A stretch of DNA of 64,000 bases. It comes from Caulobacter rhizosphaerae. Its GTDB lineage: Bacteria > Pseudomonadota > Alphaproteobacteria > Caulobacterales > Caulobacteraceae. The notes beneath the pieces are model-generated. The model searched no databases and had not been told where the DNA came from. It saw nothing but the letters and a program-made list of their open reading frames with translations. Below, piece by piece: positions 53,913 to 64,000 of the stretch. Where the stretch lies: NCBI RefSeq assembly GCF_010977555.1, contig NZ_CP048815.1:2224501-2288500 (forward strand). Reading direction: 5' to 3'. Every line of letters starts with the position of its first letter. Positions within the stretch are counted from its first letter, which is position 1. The position numbers were made by a program, and so were the translations under genes.

Positions 53913-53933
53913 GATTGTATGCCGCATACAATC
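53913..53933. promoter_or_regulatory. 21-bp palindrome, candidate MarR operator
   Basis: GATTGTATGC (53913-53922), one base, then GCATACAATC (53924-53933), a perfect palindrome between the divergent TonB receptor and MarR genes. MarR proteins bind short dyads of this kind. Confidence 0.7.
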
Positions 53934-54040
53934 GTTGATGAGCAGGCTGGCGTCCATTCGAAGAACGCTGTTGCGCGATGGCCACTGGCGGCGGCTGGCG
54001 TCGCCGCCGCGAATCCGCGCGGCGTGGTACGAGGATGGAA

Positions 54041-54520
54041 ATGACAGGAAAGAGCCGGATGATCGAGGCGAGCGGGCGCAAGGAAACCATCGAGTCCGTC
54101 TCGCTGGGCGGCCTGGAGACCACGGTCGGATTCCTGCTGCGCCTGGCTCAGGTTGCGGTCTTCAAGGATCTGCTGGCCGCGCTGAAACCGTTCGACCTGC
54201 GCGTCACCGATCTTTCCGTCCTGCTGGTCATCGAAGCCACGCCCGGCCTGCAGCAGCGCGCCATCGGCGAAGTGCTGCGTATCCAGCGTCCCAACCTGGT
54301 GACCATAATCGACCAGCTCGAGGCCCGTGGGCTGGTGCGGCGGGGGCCGGTGCAGGGTGACCGCCGCGCCTACGCCCTGTCCCTGACGAAAGAGGGCGAG
54401 GCGCTGCTGCAGGAGGCCAAGATCGCGCACGCCCAGCACGACCGCAAAGTCCTCGACGCCCTCGGCGACGTCGACAAGGCGCAGATGCTGGCGGCTCTGG
54501 AGCGGATCGCCGCCCTCTGA
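54041..54520 (+). CDS. MarR family transcription regulator
   Basis: 159 residues from the ATG at 54041; in-frame ATGs at 54035 and 54059 are also possible. The winged helix is LSVLLVIEATPGLQQRAIGEVLRIQRPNLVTIIDQLEARGLVRRGPVQGDRRAYALSLT, with the wing motif DRRAYAL. It is divergent from the TonB receptor and convergent with the transporter gene. The palindrome at 53913 is the obvious binding site, so it likely represses the receptor, and perhaps itself, until an aromatic acid or CoA ester is bound. The effector is not known. Confidence 0.93.
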   Translation: MTGKSRMIEASGRKETIESVSLGGLETTVGFLLRLAQVAVFKDLLAALKPFDLRVTDLSVLLVIEATPGLQQRAIGEVLRIQRPNLVTIIDQLEARGLVRRGPVQGDRRAYALSLTKEGEALLQEAKIAHAQHDRKVLDALGDVDKAQMLAALERIAAL

Positions 54521-54553
54521 TTTCGCGTCGAGGGCGCGTGGACCGTGGAGGGG

Positions 54554-55771
54554 TCAGTCGTCCGAACGGGGACGGGTTGCCAACCAGAGGCTGACCAGGC
54601 CGCCCGCGGCGATGACCGGCACCAGCGCCAGCAGCACCTGGTTGGAGGATCCGCCGGCTCCGATCAGAGCGGCGGCCAGCAGGGGGCCGGCGGCCGAGCC
54701 GAGCCGCCCCATGACCACGCCCGCGCCCACGCCCGTGCCGCGCAGGCGGGCGGGATAGAAGCCCGGCGCCAGGCCATAGACTACCGACTGCACGCCCGAC
54801 ACGGTGGCGCCCAACGCCGCACCGACCACGAGGAACACCGCCAGCGAGGCCGGCGCGCCGGCCGCCACCGTCACCGCCGCGGCCGATGCGCCGAACGCGC
54901 CCAGGATCGTCAGCGTGCGCCAGCGGCGGTGATCCATCAGCCAGCCCGTGGCGACGCTGCCGGCCGCGCCCGCCAGGTTGAACGCCATCTGGATGAGCCC
55001 GGCGTCGGGGCGGCTCAGGCCTCGCCCGATCAGCAGGGACGGCAGCCAGCTGAGCAGCAGGTACATGATCAGCAGGGCCAGGAAGAATGCGATCCACAGG
55101 AGCAGGGTGGTGAGGCCTCGGCCGTCGCCGGTGAGGGCCTCGACGAAGCCCGACTTCTGGTCGCCGACGGTGGCGACCTGGGCCTTGGGAGAATTGGGCA
55201 GCAGGGCCAAGGCCAGCAGCAGGGCCAGCAGCGGTCCGACGCCGCCGACGAAGAAGATCATGCGCCAGTCCGAGGGATGCGCCCCGGCCAGGCTCACGAG
55301 GCTGGCCATGGCGCCGCCGCAGGGCATGCCCGCATAGAGGAAGCCGACGGCGCGTCCACGCAGCTTGGGTGAAACGCTTTCGGCCACGATGGCGATCAGG
55401 TTGGGCAGGGCGCCGCCCAGGCCCACCCCGGTCAGGAAACGCGCCAGCAACAAGCTGTTCAGGTCATGAGCCAGGCCCGTGGCGATCGACAGTATGCCGA
55501 ACGCCGCCACCGACACCAGCAGCGTGGCCTTTCGGCCAAAACGGTCGGACAGCCGCCCGCCGATCGCGGCGCCCGCCATCAGGCCGAAGGTGCTGATGCT
55601 GAAGAACCAGCCGAGATCCTCGGGTTTCAGGTGGAGGTCGGGGGCCAGGCGCGGCGCGGCGACGCCGGCGGCCTGGAGGTCGAACCCCTCGAACAGCGCC
55701 AGAAGGCAGCAGACCGCGACGGCGACGAGGCCGCCTTTGGCCCGGGACGCGGATTGTTCGCCAATGGTCAT
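54554..55771 (-). CDS. MFS aromatic acid:H+ symporter (PcaK-like)
   Basis: 405 residues, 12 membrane segments. The AAHS family signature appears in segment 1 as LFEGFDLQAAGVAAP (most members have DGFD; here EGFD), and the loop motif GRLSDRFGRK is present. The ATG at 55771 has AGGAGA six bases ahead. It ends the aromatic operon on the minus strand, 64 bases after pcaDC. By family and context it carries p-hydroxybenzoate or protocatechuate across the inner membrane. Confidence 0.88.
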   Translation of the reverse strand: MTIGEQSASRAKGGLVAVAVCCLLALFEGFDLQAAGVAAPRLAPDLHLKPEDLGWFFSISTFGLMAGAAIGGRLSDRFGRKATLLVSVAAFGILSIATGLAHDLNSLLLARFLTGVGLGGALPNLIAIVAESVSPKLRGRAVGFLYAGMPCGGAMASLVSLAGAHPSDWRMIFFVGGVGPLLALLLALALLPNSPKAQVATVGDQKSGFVEALTGDGRGLTTLLLWIAFFLALLIMYLLLSWLPSLLIGRGLSRPDAGLIQMAFNLAGAAGSVATGWLMDHRRWRTLTILGAFGASAAAVTVAAGAPASLAVFLVVGAALGATVSGVQSVVYGLAPGFYPARLRGTGVGAGVVMGRLGSAAGPLLAAALIGAGGSSNQVLLALVPVIAAGGLVSLWLATRPRSDD

Positions 55772-55835
55772 CGGGTCTCCTGGTGTTTCCTCGACGTCGA
55801 ACTCTGCGGTCCGATCGGGTTGGTGTTCGTTCAGA

Positions 55836-57017
55836 TCAGCCGAGCTTGGCTATCACCTCGGCCGCTTCGGTGAAGGCGGTGTTGGCGGCGGGCACGCCGG
55901 CATAGATGGCGATCTGCATCAGCACCTCCTTCAGCTCGTCCTCGGTGAAGCCGCCCTGTTCCAGGCCGGCGCGGACGTGGAGGCGGAACTCTTCCCAACG
56001 GGCCAGACTGGCGCAGATCGCCAGCACCAGCAGGCGGCGCGTACGATGGTCCAAGCCCGGGCGGCTCCAGATCTCGTTCCAGGCGTAGCGGGTGATCATC
56101 GCCTGGTAGTCGGCGGTGAACGCCGTGCGCTTGGCCAACGACTTGTCGACCCAGGCGTCGCCCAGCACCTTGCGCCGCGTGACCAGGCCCGCTTCGAACA
56201 GGACGTCCTTGGCGTCGCGAACGGCGGTTCCGTGGAGAACCTCGGCCAGGAAGCCGCGCACCGCGCCGGCAAGGGCGGCCGGAGCCTCCAGGCTGGGCAG
56301 GTGGGCGCCCTCGACCACGGCGTGACGGGCGCCCGGGATGGCTGAGACGATCCGTTCGGCATGGCCTTCGAACGGTGTCGCCATGTCCTTGGCTCCGGTG
56401 AGAACCAGGGTCGGCGCGGAGATGGCTGGCAGGGCCTCCAGCAGGGCCATGTCCCGGATCGCCGCCCCGCAACCGCAATAGCCATCGGGGTTCTGGGCCA
56501 GCATGCCCGTGCGGACGGTTTCGACCACCTCAGGATGCTTGGCGCGGAAAGCGTCGGAGAAGAAGCGGCCCATCACCGCCTCGACGATGGCGGAGAGCCC
56601 CTCGGCGCGGATCAGGGCCAGGCGCTGGTCCCAGGTCGAGGGATCCATCGCCGGCGAGGTGCAGGCCAGCACCAGGGCCTCGACCCGTTCAGGGGCCTTC
56701 GGCGCGAGCGCCATGGCGATCATCGCGCCCAGCGAGGTGCCGCAGATCGACGCCTTGGCCGCGCCCGCAGCGTCCATCACCGCCAGAACGTCGTCGGCCA
56801 GGAGGTCGAGGCTGTAGTCGCCGGCCGGCGCGTCCGAGGCGCCGTGGCCGCGGGTGTCGATGCGCAGGACGCGGAAGTCGGGCGTCAGCATCGGCACGAC
56901 CAGGTCGTATAGCGAGAGGTCGCAGCCGATCGAGTTCAGCAGCACCAGGACGGGCTTGTCGGCCGCGCCGTCTGCCCGCCAGTAGATCCGGGCGCCTTGC
57001 GAGAGGGCGAAGGGCAT
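55836..57017 (-). CDS. pcaL: fused 3-oxoadipate enol-lactonase / 4-carboxymuconolactone decarboxylase
   Basis: 393 residues with two domains. Residues 1-260 are an alpha/beta hydrolase (PcaD): nucleophile S95 in GTSLG and the His near HLPSLEAP. Residues 265-393 are a carboxymuconolactone decarboxylase (PcaC): WVDKSLAKRTAFTADYQ and RLLVLAICASLARWEEFRLHVRAGL. Together they take 4-carboxymuconolactone to 3-oxoadipate. The two are separate genes in many bacteria but fused in some actinobacteria and alphaproteobacteria. The start overlaps the pcaB stop by one base. Confidence 0.94.
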   Translation of the reverse strand: MPFALSQGARIYWRADGAADKPVLVLLNSIGCDLSLYDLVVPMLTPDFRVLRIDTRGHGASDAPAGDYSLDLLADDVLAVMDAAGAAKASICGTSLGAMIAMALAPKAPERVEALVLACTSPAMDPSTWDQRLALIRAEGLSAIVEAVMGRFFSDAFRAKHPEVVETVRTGMLAQNPDGYCGCGAAIRDMALLEALPAISAPTLVLTGAKDMATPFEGHAERIVSAIPGARHAVVEGAHLPSLEAPAALAGAVRGFLAEVLHGTAVRDAKDVLFEAGLVTRRKVLGDAWVDKSLAKRTAFTADYQAMITRYAWNEIWSRPGLDHRTRRLLVLAICASLARWEEFRLHVRAGLEQGGFTEDELKEVLMQIAIYAGVPAANTAFTEAAEVIAKLG

Positions 57018-58165
57018 CAGCGGTCCTTTCGGTAGGCGGTGAGGGTCCGGCTGACCAGGGCCACGGACTCGCCCGTGTCGGCGCCAATCCGCGCCGCCGT
57101 CAGATTGGCGGCCATGCGGTCCGTATCGATGTCCAGACCCTCGACGACGACGGCCATCGCCGCCACGGCGCCGTGGGTCAGTTCAAACAGCTCGGCCAGA
57201 ACGGGGCCCTCGGCCTGCCAACCGCCCAGCCCGCGCTCGTGCTGCTGGGGCAGGGCGGCCACGATGGTCGCAGCCAGATGCGGCGCGCGAATCGCGGCCG
57301 AGAGCGCGACCTGGCAGCCGGTGGGATTACGCTTGTGGGCCATGGCCGAGGAGCCGCCGCGTCCGGCGACCTTGGGTTCGAAGGCCTCGGAGACCTCGGT
57401 CTGGGCCAGCAGCGTGATATCGCCGGCGATCTTGCCGACCGCGCCGGTCAGGATGGCGAGGCTGGAGGCCAGGCCCGCCAGGCCTTCGCGGCGGGCGTGC
57501 CATGGCGTTTCGGCCGCGGGCAGGCCAAGCAGGGCGGCCAGGCGTTCGGTGACGTCCTGGGCTAGACCGTCCAGGCCGGCCAGCGAGCCTGTCGCCCCGC
57601 CCAGTTGCAGCTGGATGGCGGCGGTCTCCCGCTCGAAGCGGGCCAAGGCGCCGGCCACGCCCTGCAGCCAGCCGGCGACCTTGAGGCCGAAGGTGATGGG
57701 CTGGGCGGCCTGTAGCAGCGTTCGGCCCAGCATGGGCGTAGCCGCATGCCGCTCGGCAAGGACCGCCAAGGCGTCGGCGAGACGTCGGGCGTCTCGGACC
57801 ACCAAGGCGGCGCCGACCTTGGCCTGCAGCATCAAGGCCGTGTCGGCCAGATCCTGGCTGGTCGCACCCTTGTGGACCAGCTTGGCGACTTCGGGATCCG
57901 CGATCCGTTCGCGGATCAGCGCGACCAACGGGATCGCCAGGGTTCCGGCGTGGGCCGCCGCCTCGGCCAGGCTGTCGACGTCCGGAAGCTCGGCGCAGGC
58001 GGCCGTGATCGTCTCGGCCGCGACGCTCGAGATCAAGCCTGCCTCCGCCTGGGCTCGGGCCAGCATGGCCTCGAACGCCAGGGCCGCCCGCAGCAGGGCC
58101 TCGTCGCCGAACGCGGTCAGCATTTCGAGCGTCGAGGCCGGACGGTCGCGCAGCAGGCAGCTCAA
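57017..58165 (-). CDS. pcaB: 3-carboxy-cis,cis-muconate cycloisomerase
   Basis: 382 residues from a TTG at 58165, which has GGGAG about eight bases ahead. Fumarase/aspartase superfamily. The signature GGSSAMAHKRNP lies near residue 271-282, and an earlier GATSQDLADTALMLQ is also typical. Cyclises carboxymuconate, the product of protocatechuate 3,4-dioxygenase, to 4-carboxymuconolactone for the next gene. The stop overlaps the pcaL start, and it follows pcaG by 21 bases. Confidence 0.95.
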   Translation of the reverse strand: MSCLLRDRPASTLEMLTAFGDEALLRAALAFEAMLARAQAEAGLISSVAAETITAACAELPDVDSLAEAAAHAGTLAIPLVALIRERIADPEVAKLVHKGATSQDLADTALMLQAKVGAALVVRDARRLADALAVLAERHAATPMLGRTLLQAAQPITFGLKVAGWLQGVAGALARFERETAAIQLQLGGATGSLAGLDGLAQDVTERLAALLGLPAAETPWHARREGLAGLASSLAILTGAVGKIAGDITLLAQTEVSEAFEPKVAGRGGSSAMAHKRNPTGCQVALSAAIRAPHLAATIVAALPQQHERGLGGWQAEGPVLAELFELTHGAVAAMAVVVEGLDIDTDRMAANLTAARIGADTGESVALVSRTLTAYRKDR

Positions 58166-58186
58166 GACGGCGACTCCCTTTCAGCC

Positions 58187-58837
58187 TCAGATGTCGAAGA
58201 AGACGGTTTCGCGGTCGCCTTGCAAGACGATGTCGAAGCGCCAAACCGCGCCGGCCTTGCAGGCGATCAGAGTCTCACGGCGCTCGGCGGGAACCAGGGC
58301 CAGGATCGGGTCGGCGGCGTTGGCGGCCTCGTCCTCGAAATAGAGCCGCGTCGCCAGCCGCTTGATCACGCCGCGCCCGAAGACGCTGACGGCGATGTGC
58401 GGCGCCTGGCGGGCGTCGACGCGGCCGGGGCGAATGGTGAGGAAGCGATAGACGCCGTCCTCGCCGGTCGAGGCGCGGCCCCAGCCGATGAAGCCGATGT
58501 CGCAGGATCCATCGACATAGCGACCGGCCGCGTCAGCCTGCCAGATCTCGATCATGGCGTCGGGCACGACCTTGCCGTCGGCGTCCAGCACCACGCCCTC
58601 GATGACGATCGGCTCGCCCTCGACCTCGCCCTTGGCGCTCGGAGAGGCCAGCACATAGTGCTCGACCGGGAACAGCTCCGGCCGCGCGCCGATGTCGCTG
58701 TCGCCGATCAGGTCGGCGCAGCCCTTCCAGGGCAGGCCGTAGTGGAAGAAGGGGCCCACGGTCTGGGAGGGGGTCTGGCCGAACAGGGCCGGATCCTGGT
58801 TGTCGCGGCGCGGGGCGGGATTGACCTGGTCAATCAT
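58187..58837 (-). CDS. pcaG: protocatechuate 3,4-dioxygenase alpha subunit
   Basis: 216 residues. N-terminal TPSQTVGPFFHYGLPW, the intradiol-dioxygenase core VVPDAMIEIWQADAAGRYVDG and RQAPHIAVSVFGRG. The alpha subunit carries no iron but shapes the active site with PcaH. It starts inside the last codons of pcaH (8-base overlap), so translation is coupled and the subunits are made in balance. Confidence 0.95.
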   Translation of the reverse strand: MIDQVNPAPRRDNQDPALFGQTPSQTVGPFFHYGLPWKGCADLIGDSDIGARPELFPVEHYVLASPSAKGEVEGEPIVIEGVVLDADGKVVPDAMIEIWQADAAGRYVDGSCDIGFIGWGRASTGEDGVYRFLTIRPGRVDARQAPHIAVSVFGRGVIKRLATRLYFEDEAANAADPILALVPAERRETLIACKAGAVWRFDIVLQGDRETVFFDI

Positions 58838-59537
58838 GGTGGTCGTCCTCGAACGGCGTCCCGTCCCGGCCGCGCAGCACCACGTCGAACAGGTAGCCCA
58901 GGGCCCAGTTGGGCTGAGTGGTCTCGATGTCGAAGCGCGAGACCAGGCGCTGGCGATAGGGCAGGGGCACGGCGTTGGCGATCGGGTCGATCTCGATCAG
59001 CGGATCGTCGGGGAAGTACATCTGGGTAACCAGCCGCGTGGCGAAGGCCGGTCCCAGCAGCGACAGGTGGATGTGCGCCGGCCGCCAGGCGTTGTGGTGG
59101 TTGCCCCACGGATAGGCCCCCGGCCGGACGCTGACGAACTGGTAGCGGCCCTCGTCGTCGGTGATCACGCGGCCCGCGCCGGTGAAGTTGGGGTCCAGCG
59201 GGGCGTCCCACTGGTCCTTCTTGTGGATGTAGCGCCCGGCGGCGTTGGCCTGCCAGATCTCCACCACGGTGTTGGGGACGGGGCGGCCGTCCTCGTCCAG
59301 GACGCGACCCGAGACGATGATCCTCTGGCCCTGGGGCATGGCCTTGTGCTGGGTCGTCAGGTCCGCCAGCGCCCCGCCCATCAGGCGCGACCAGGCGTTG
59401 GCGGGGCCGGTCGTCTCCGTCAGGGTGTGCGGGATCCTGACCAGGGGCTGGCGCGGTGAACGCGGGACGGTCGAGGCGTAGGGCGCATGCAGCGACGGCG
59501 GCTGGCTGGCGTCCTCGCGTTTGAAGCTCTGACTCAT
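58830..59537 (-). CDS. pcaH: protocatechuate 3,4-dioxygenase beta subunit
   Basis: 235 residues from the ATG at 59537 (AGGAAA ahead). The iron ligands are visible: the Tyr in AAGRYIHKKDQW, and the Tyr and His residues in YPWGNHHNAWRPAHIHLS. Cleaves the ring of protocatechuate between the two hydroxyls (ortho cleavage) with oxygen. It overlaps pcaG by 8 bases and starts 9 bases after the pcaF stop. Confidence 0.95.
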   Translation of the reverse strand: MSQSFKREDASQPPSLHAPYASTVPRSPRQPLVRIPHTLTETTGPANAWSRLMGGALADLTTQHKAMPQGQRIIVSGRVLDEDGRPVPNTVVEIWQANAAGRYIHKKDQWDAPLDPNFTGAGRVITDDEGRYQFVSVRPGAYPWGNHHNAWRPAHIHLSLLGPAFATRLVTQMYFPDDPLIEIDPIANAVPLPYRQRLVSRFDIETTQPNWALGYLFDVVLRGRDGTPFEDDHHD

Positions 59538-59546
59538 CAAGGTTTC

Positions 59547-60742
<1,196 letters not shown>

Positions 60743-60746
<4 letters not shown>

Positions 60747-61402
60747 TGGAAGGCTCCCGGATCGAAGGCGGCGCGGGTCTTCGCCCGCACCTCATCCAAA
60801 CGAACGTTTGGCGCCAGTTCAATGAGTTTCAGGCTTTTCTCCCCCGTGGGTCCCCGTCGCTCCAGGTCGAAGACGCACAGGTCGGTGATCACCATGTCGA
60901 CACAGCCGGCGCCGGTCAGGGGCAGGGCGCAGCGCTCAAGGATCTTGCTCTCACCGGCCTTGTTGGCGTGGTCCATGACCACGATCACCCGCTTGACGCC
61001 GGCCACCAGGTCCATGGCCCCGCCCATGCCCTTCACCATCTTGCCGGGGATGGTCCAGTTGGCGATGTCGCCGTTCTGGGCCACTTCCATGGCGCCCAGG
61101 ACCGTAAGATCGATATGGCCGCCGCGGATCATGGCGAAGCTCTGGGCGCTGTCGAAGAAGCTCGAGGTCGGCAGCTTGGTGATGGTCTGCTTGCCGGCGT
61201 TGATCAGGTCCGGATCGGCCTCGCCCTCGTACGGGAACGGGCCCATGCCCAGCATGCCGTTCTCGGACTGGAGCGTGACGTGCACGCCCTCGGGAATGTG
61301 GTTGGCCACCAGGGTCGGAATTCCGATGCCCAGGTTCACGTAGAAGCCGTCCTGCAGCTCGCGCGCGGCGCGGGCCGCCATCTCGTCGCGGGTCCAGGCC
61401 AT
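60743..61402 (-). CDS. pcaJ: 3-oxoadipate CoA-transferase subunit B
   Basis: 219 residues. The active-site Glu is in [11 protein letters not shown] near residue 47, and the family segment [27 protein letters not shown] follows. With PcaI it moves CoA from succinyl-CoA to 3-oxoadipate. The start overlaps the pcaI stop by one base. Confidence 0.94.
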
Positions 61403-62118
61403 CAGACGGTCTCCGTTTCGCGAGGACGGGTGGTCAGCTTCTCGATCCGCTTTTCGTTGATCGTGCTCAGGATGATGCGATCGACATAGATGCCCGGCGT
61501 GTGGATGCTGTTGGCGTCCAACTCGCCGGCCTCGACGATCTCCTCGACCTCAACGATGGTGAGCTTGCCAGCCGTGGCCATCACCGGGTTGAAGTTGCGG
61601 GCGGTCATCCGGAACATCAGATTGCCTTCCGGATCGGCCTTCCAGGCCTTGATGATGGCGAGGTCGGCCCGCAGCCAGGTCTCGCGCACATAGGTCTCGC
61701 CCTCGAAGTCCTCGACCGGCTTGCCCTCGGCCACCACCGTGCCCACGCCGGTCTTGGTGTAGAAGGCCGGGATGCCGGCGCCGCCGGCGCGGATGCGCTC
61801 GGCCAAGGTGCCCTGCGGGTTCAGCTCCAGCGCCAACTGGCCCGACAGATAGAGCTGCTCGAACAGTTTGTTCTCGCCGACATAGCTGGAAATCATCTTC
61901 CTGATCTGGCCGTTGTTCAGCAGCATCCACAGGCCGAAGCCGTCGGCTCCGCAGTTGTTGCTGATCACGGTCAGGTTCTTGACGCCCGTGTCCTTCAAGG
62001 CGGGTATCAGGGTCTCCGGATTGCCCGACAGGCCAAAGCCGCCCGACATCAGGGTCATGCCGTCGAAGACCACGCCCTCCAGGGCGGCCGCGGCGCTCTC
62101 GTAGATCTTGTTCTTCAT
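61402..62118 (-). CDS. pcaI: 3-oxoadipate CoA-transferase subunit A
   Basis: 238 residues, ATG at 62118 with GGAG six bases ahead. CoA-transferase A motifs: [15 protein letters not shown] near residue 24-38 and the Gly-rich [16 protein letters not shown]. Forms the enzyme with PcaJ. It follows pobA by 18 bases, so it belongs to the same transcript. Confidence 0.94.
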   Translation of the reverse strand: MKNKIYESAAAALEGVVFDGMTLMSGGFGLSGNPETLIPALKDTGVKNLTVISNNCGADGFGLWMLLNNGQIRKMISSYVGENKLFEQLYLSGQLALELNPQGTLAERIRAGGAGIPAFYTKTGVGTVVAEGKPVEDFEGETYVRETWLRADLAIIKAWKADPEGNLMFRMTARNFNPVMATAGKLTIVEVEEIVEAGELDANSIHTPGIYVDRIILSTINEKRIEKLTTRPRETETV

Positions 62119-62136
62119 GGAACGCTCCAGAGCCTT

Positions 62137-64000
<1,864 letters not shown>

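Overview
The window is high-GC DNA whose gene content and organisation point to a Caulobacter-like alphaproteobacterium. The grounds are a class I PHA synthase, a two-domain cold-shock protein of the kind Caulobacter carries, several TonB-dependent receptors, an NDUFS4-type complex I subunit and a beta-ketoadipate cluster with a fused pcaD-pcaC. The organism is inferred from protein families; no marker gene such as 16S rRNA is present.

1-13.3 kb is mostly core genome. A PHA synthase is cut by the left edge and faces a small lipoprotein gene. Then come aminotransferase, hom, glpX, a class I fbp and recJ in one direction, with a perfect 26-bp inverted repeat between fbp and recJ. Two identical tRNA-Glu genes, a tandem cold-shock gene, a DUF192 gene, tRNA-Pro, an NDUFS4-like gene and tRNA-Arg follow. 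A large serine recombinase reads into the antisense of tRNA-Arg, and its 5' end holds a run of ten C that puts the apparent start out of frame.

13.3-28 kb is accessory. It has small exported proteins of unknown function, a GC-rich array of short hairpins, a membrane PQQ glucose dehydrogenase, a TonB receptor, a BNR-type secreted protein, and a FecI/FecR pair with a second, closely related TonB receptor that carries the signalling (STN) domain.

28-40 kb looks like a scavenging locus for D-amino acids and amino sugars: the operon ridA, D-serine dehydratase-like enzyme, D-aminoacylase; a divergent RpiR/MurR-type regulator; a third TonB receptor behind an AT-rich leader; a GntP permease; and a secreted GH20 beta-hexosaminidase.

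40-51.5 kb holds mmsB-mmsA (valine breakdown) with a divergent LysR gene, an amidase, a FAD monooxygenase, a PEBP-family gene, and a scarred patch. In that patch one small gene appears frameshifted, and a zinc alcohol dehydrogenase is cut off and joined tail to tail to a truncated methyltransferase gene. An SDR gene follows.

51.5-64 kb is a p-hydroxybenzoate/protocatechuate module: TonB receptor, divergent MarR regulator with a 21-bp palindrome between them, then an MFS transporter, pcaDC, pcaB, pcaG, pcaH, pcaF, pcaJ, pcaI and pobA on the minus strand, with a divergent AraC/PobR-type regulator cut by the right edge. Together these could take p-hydroxybenzoate to succinyl-CoA and acetyl-CoA.
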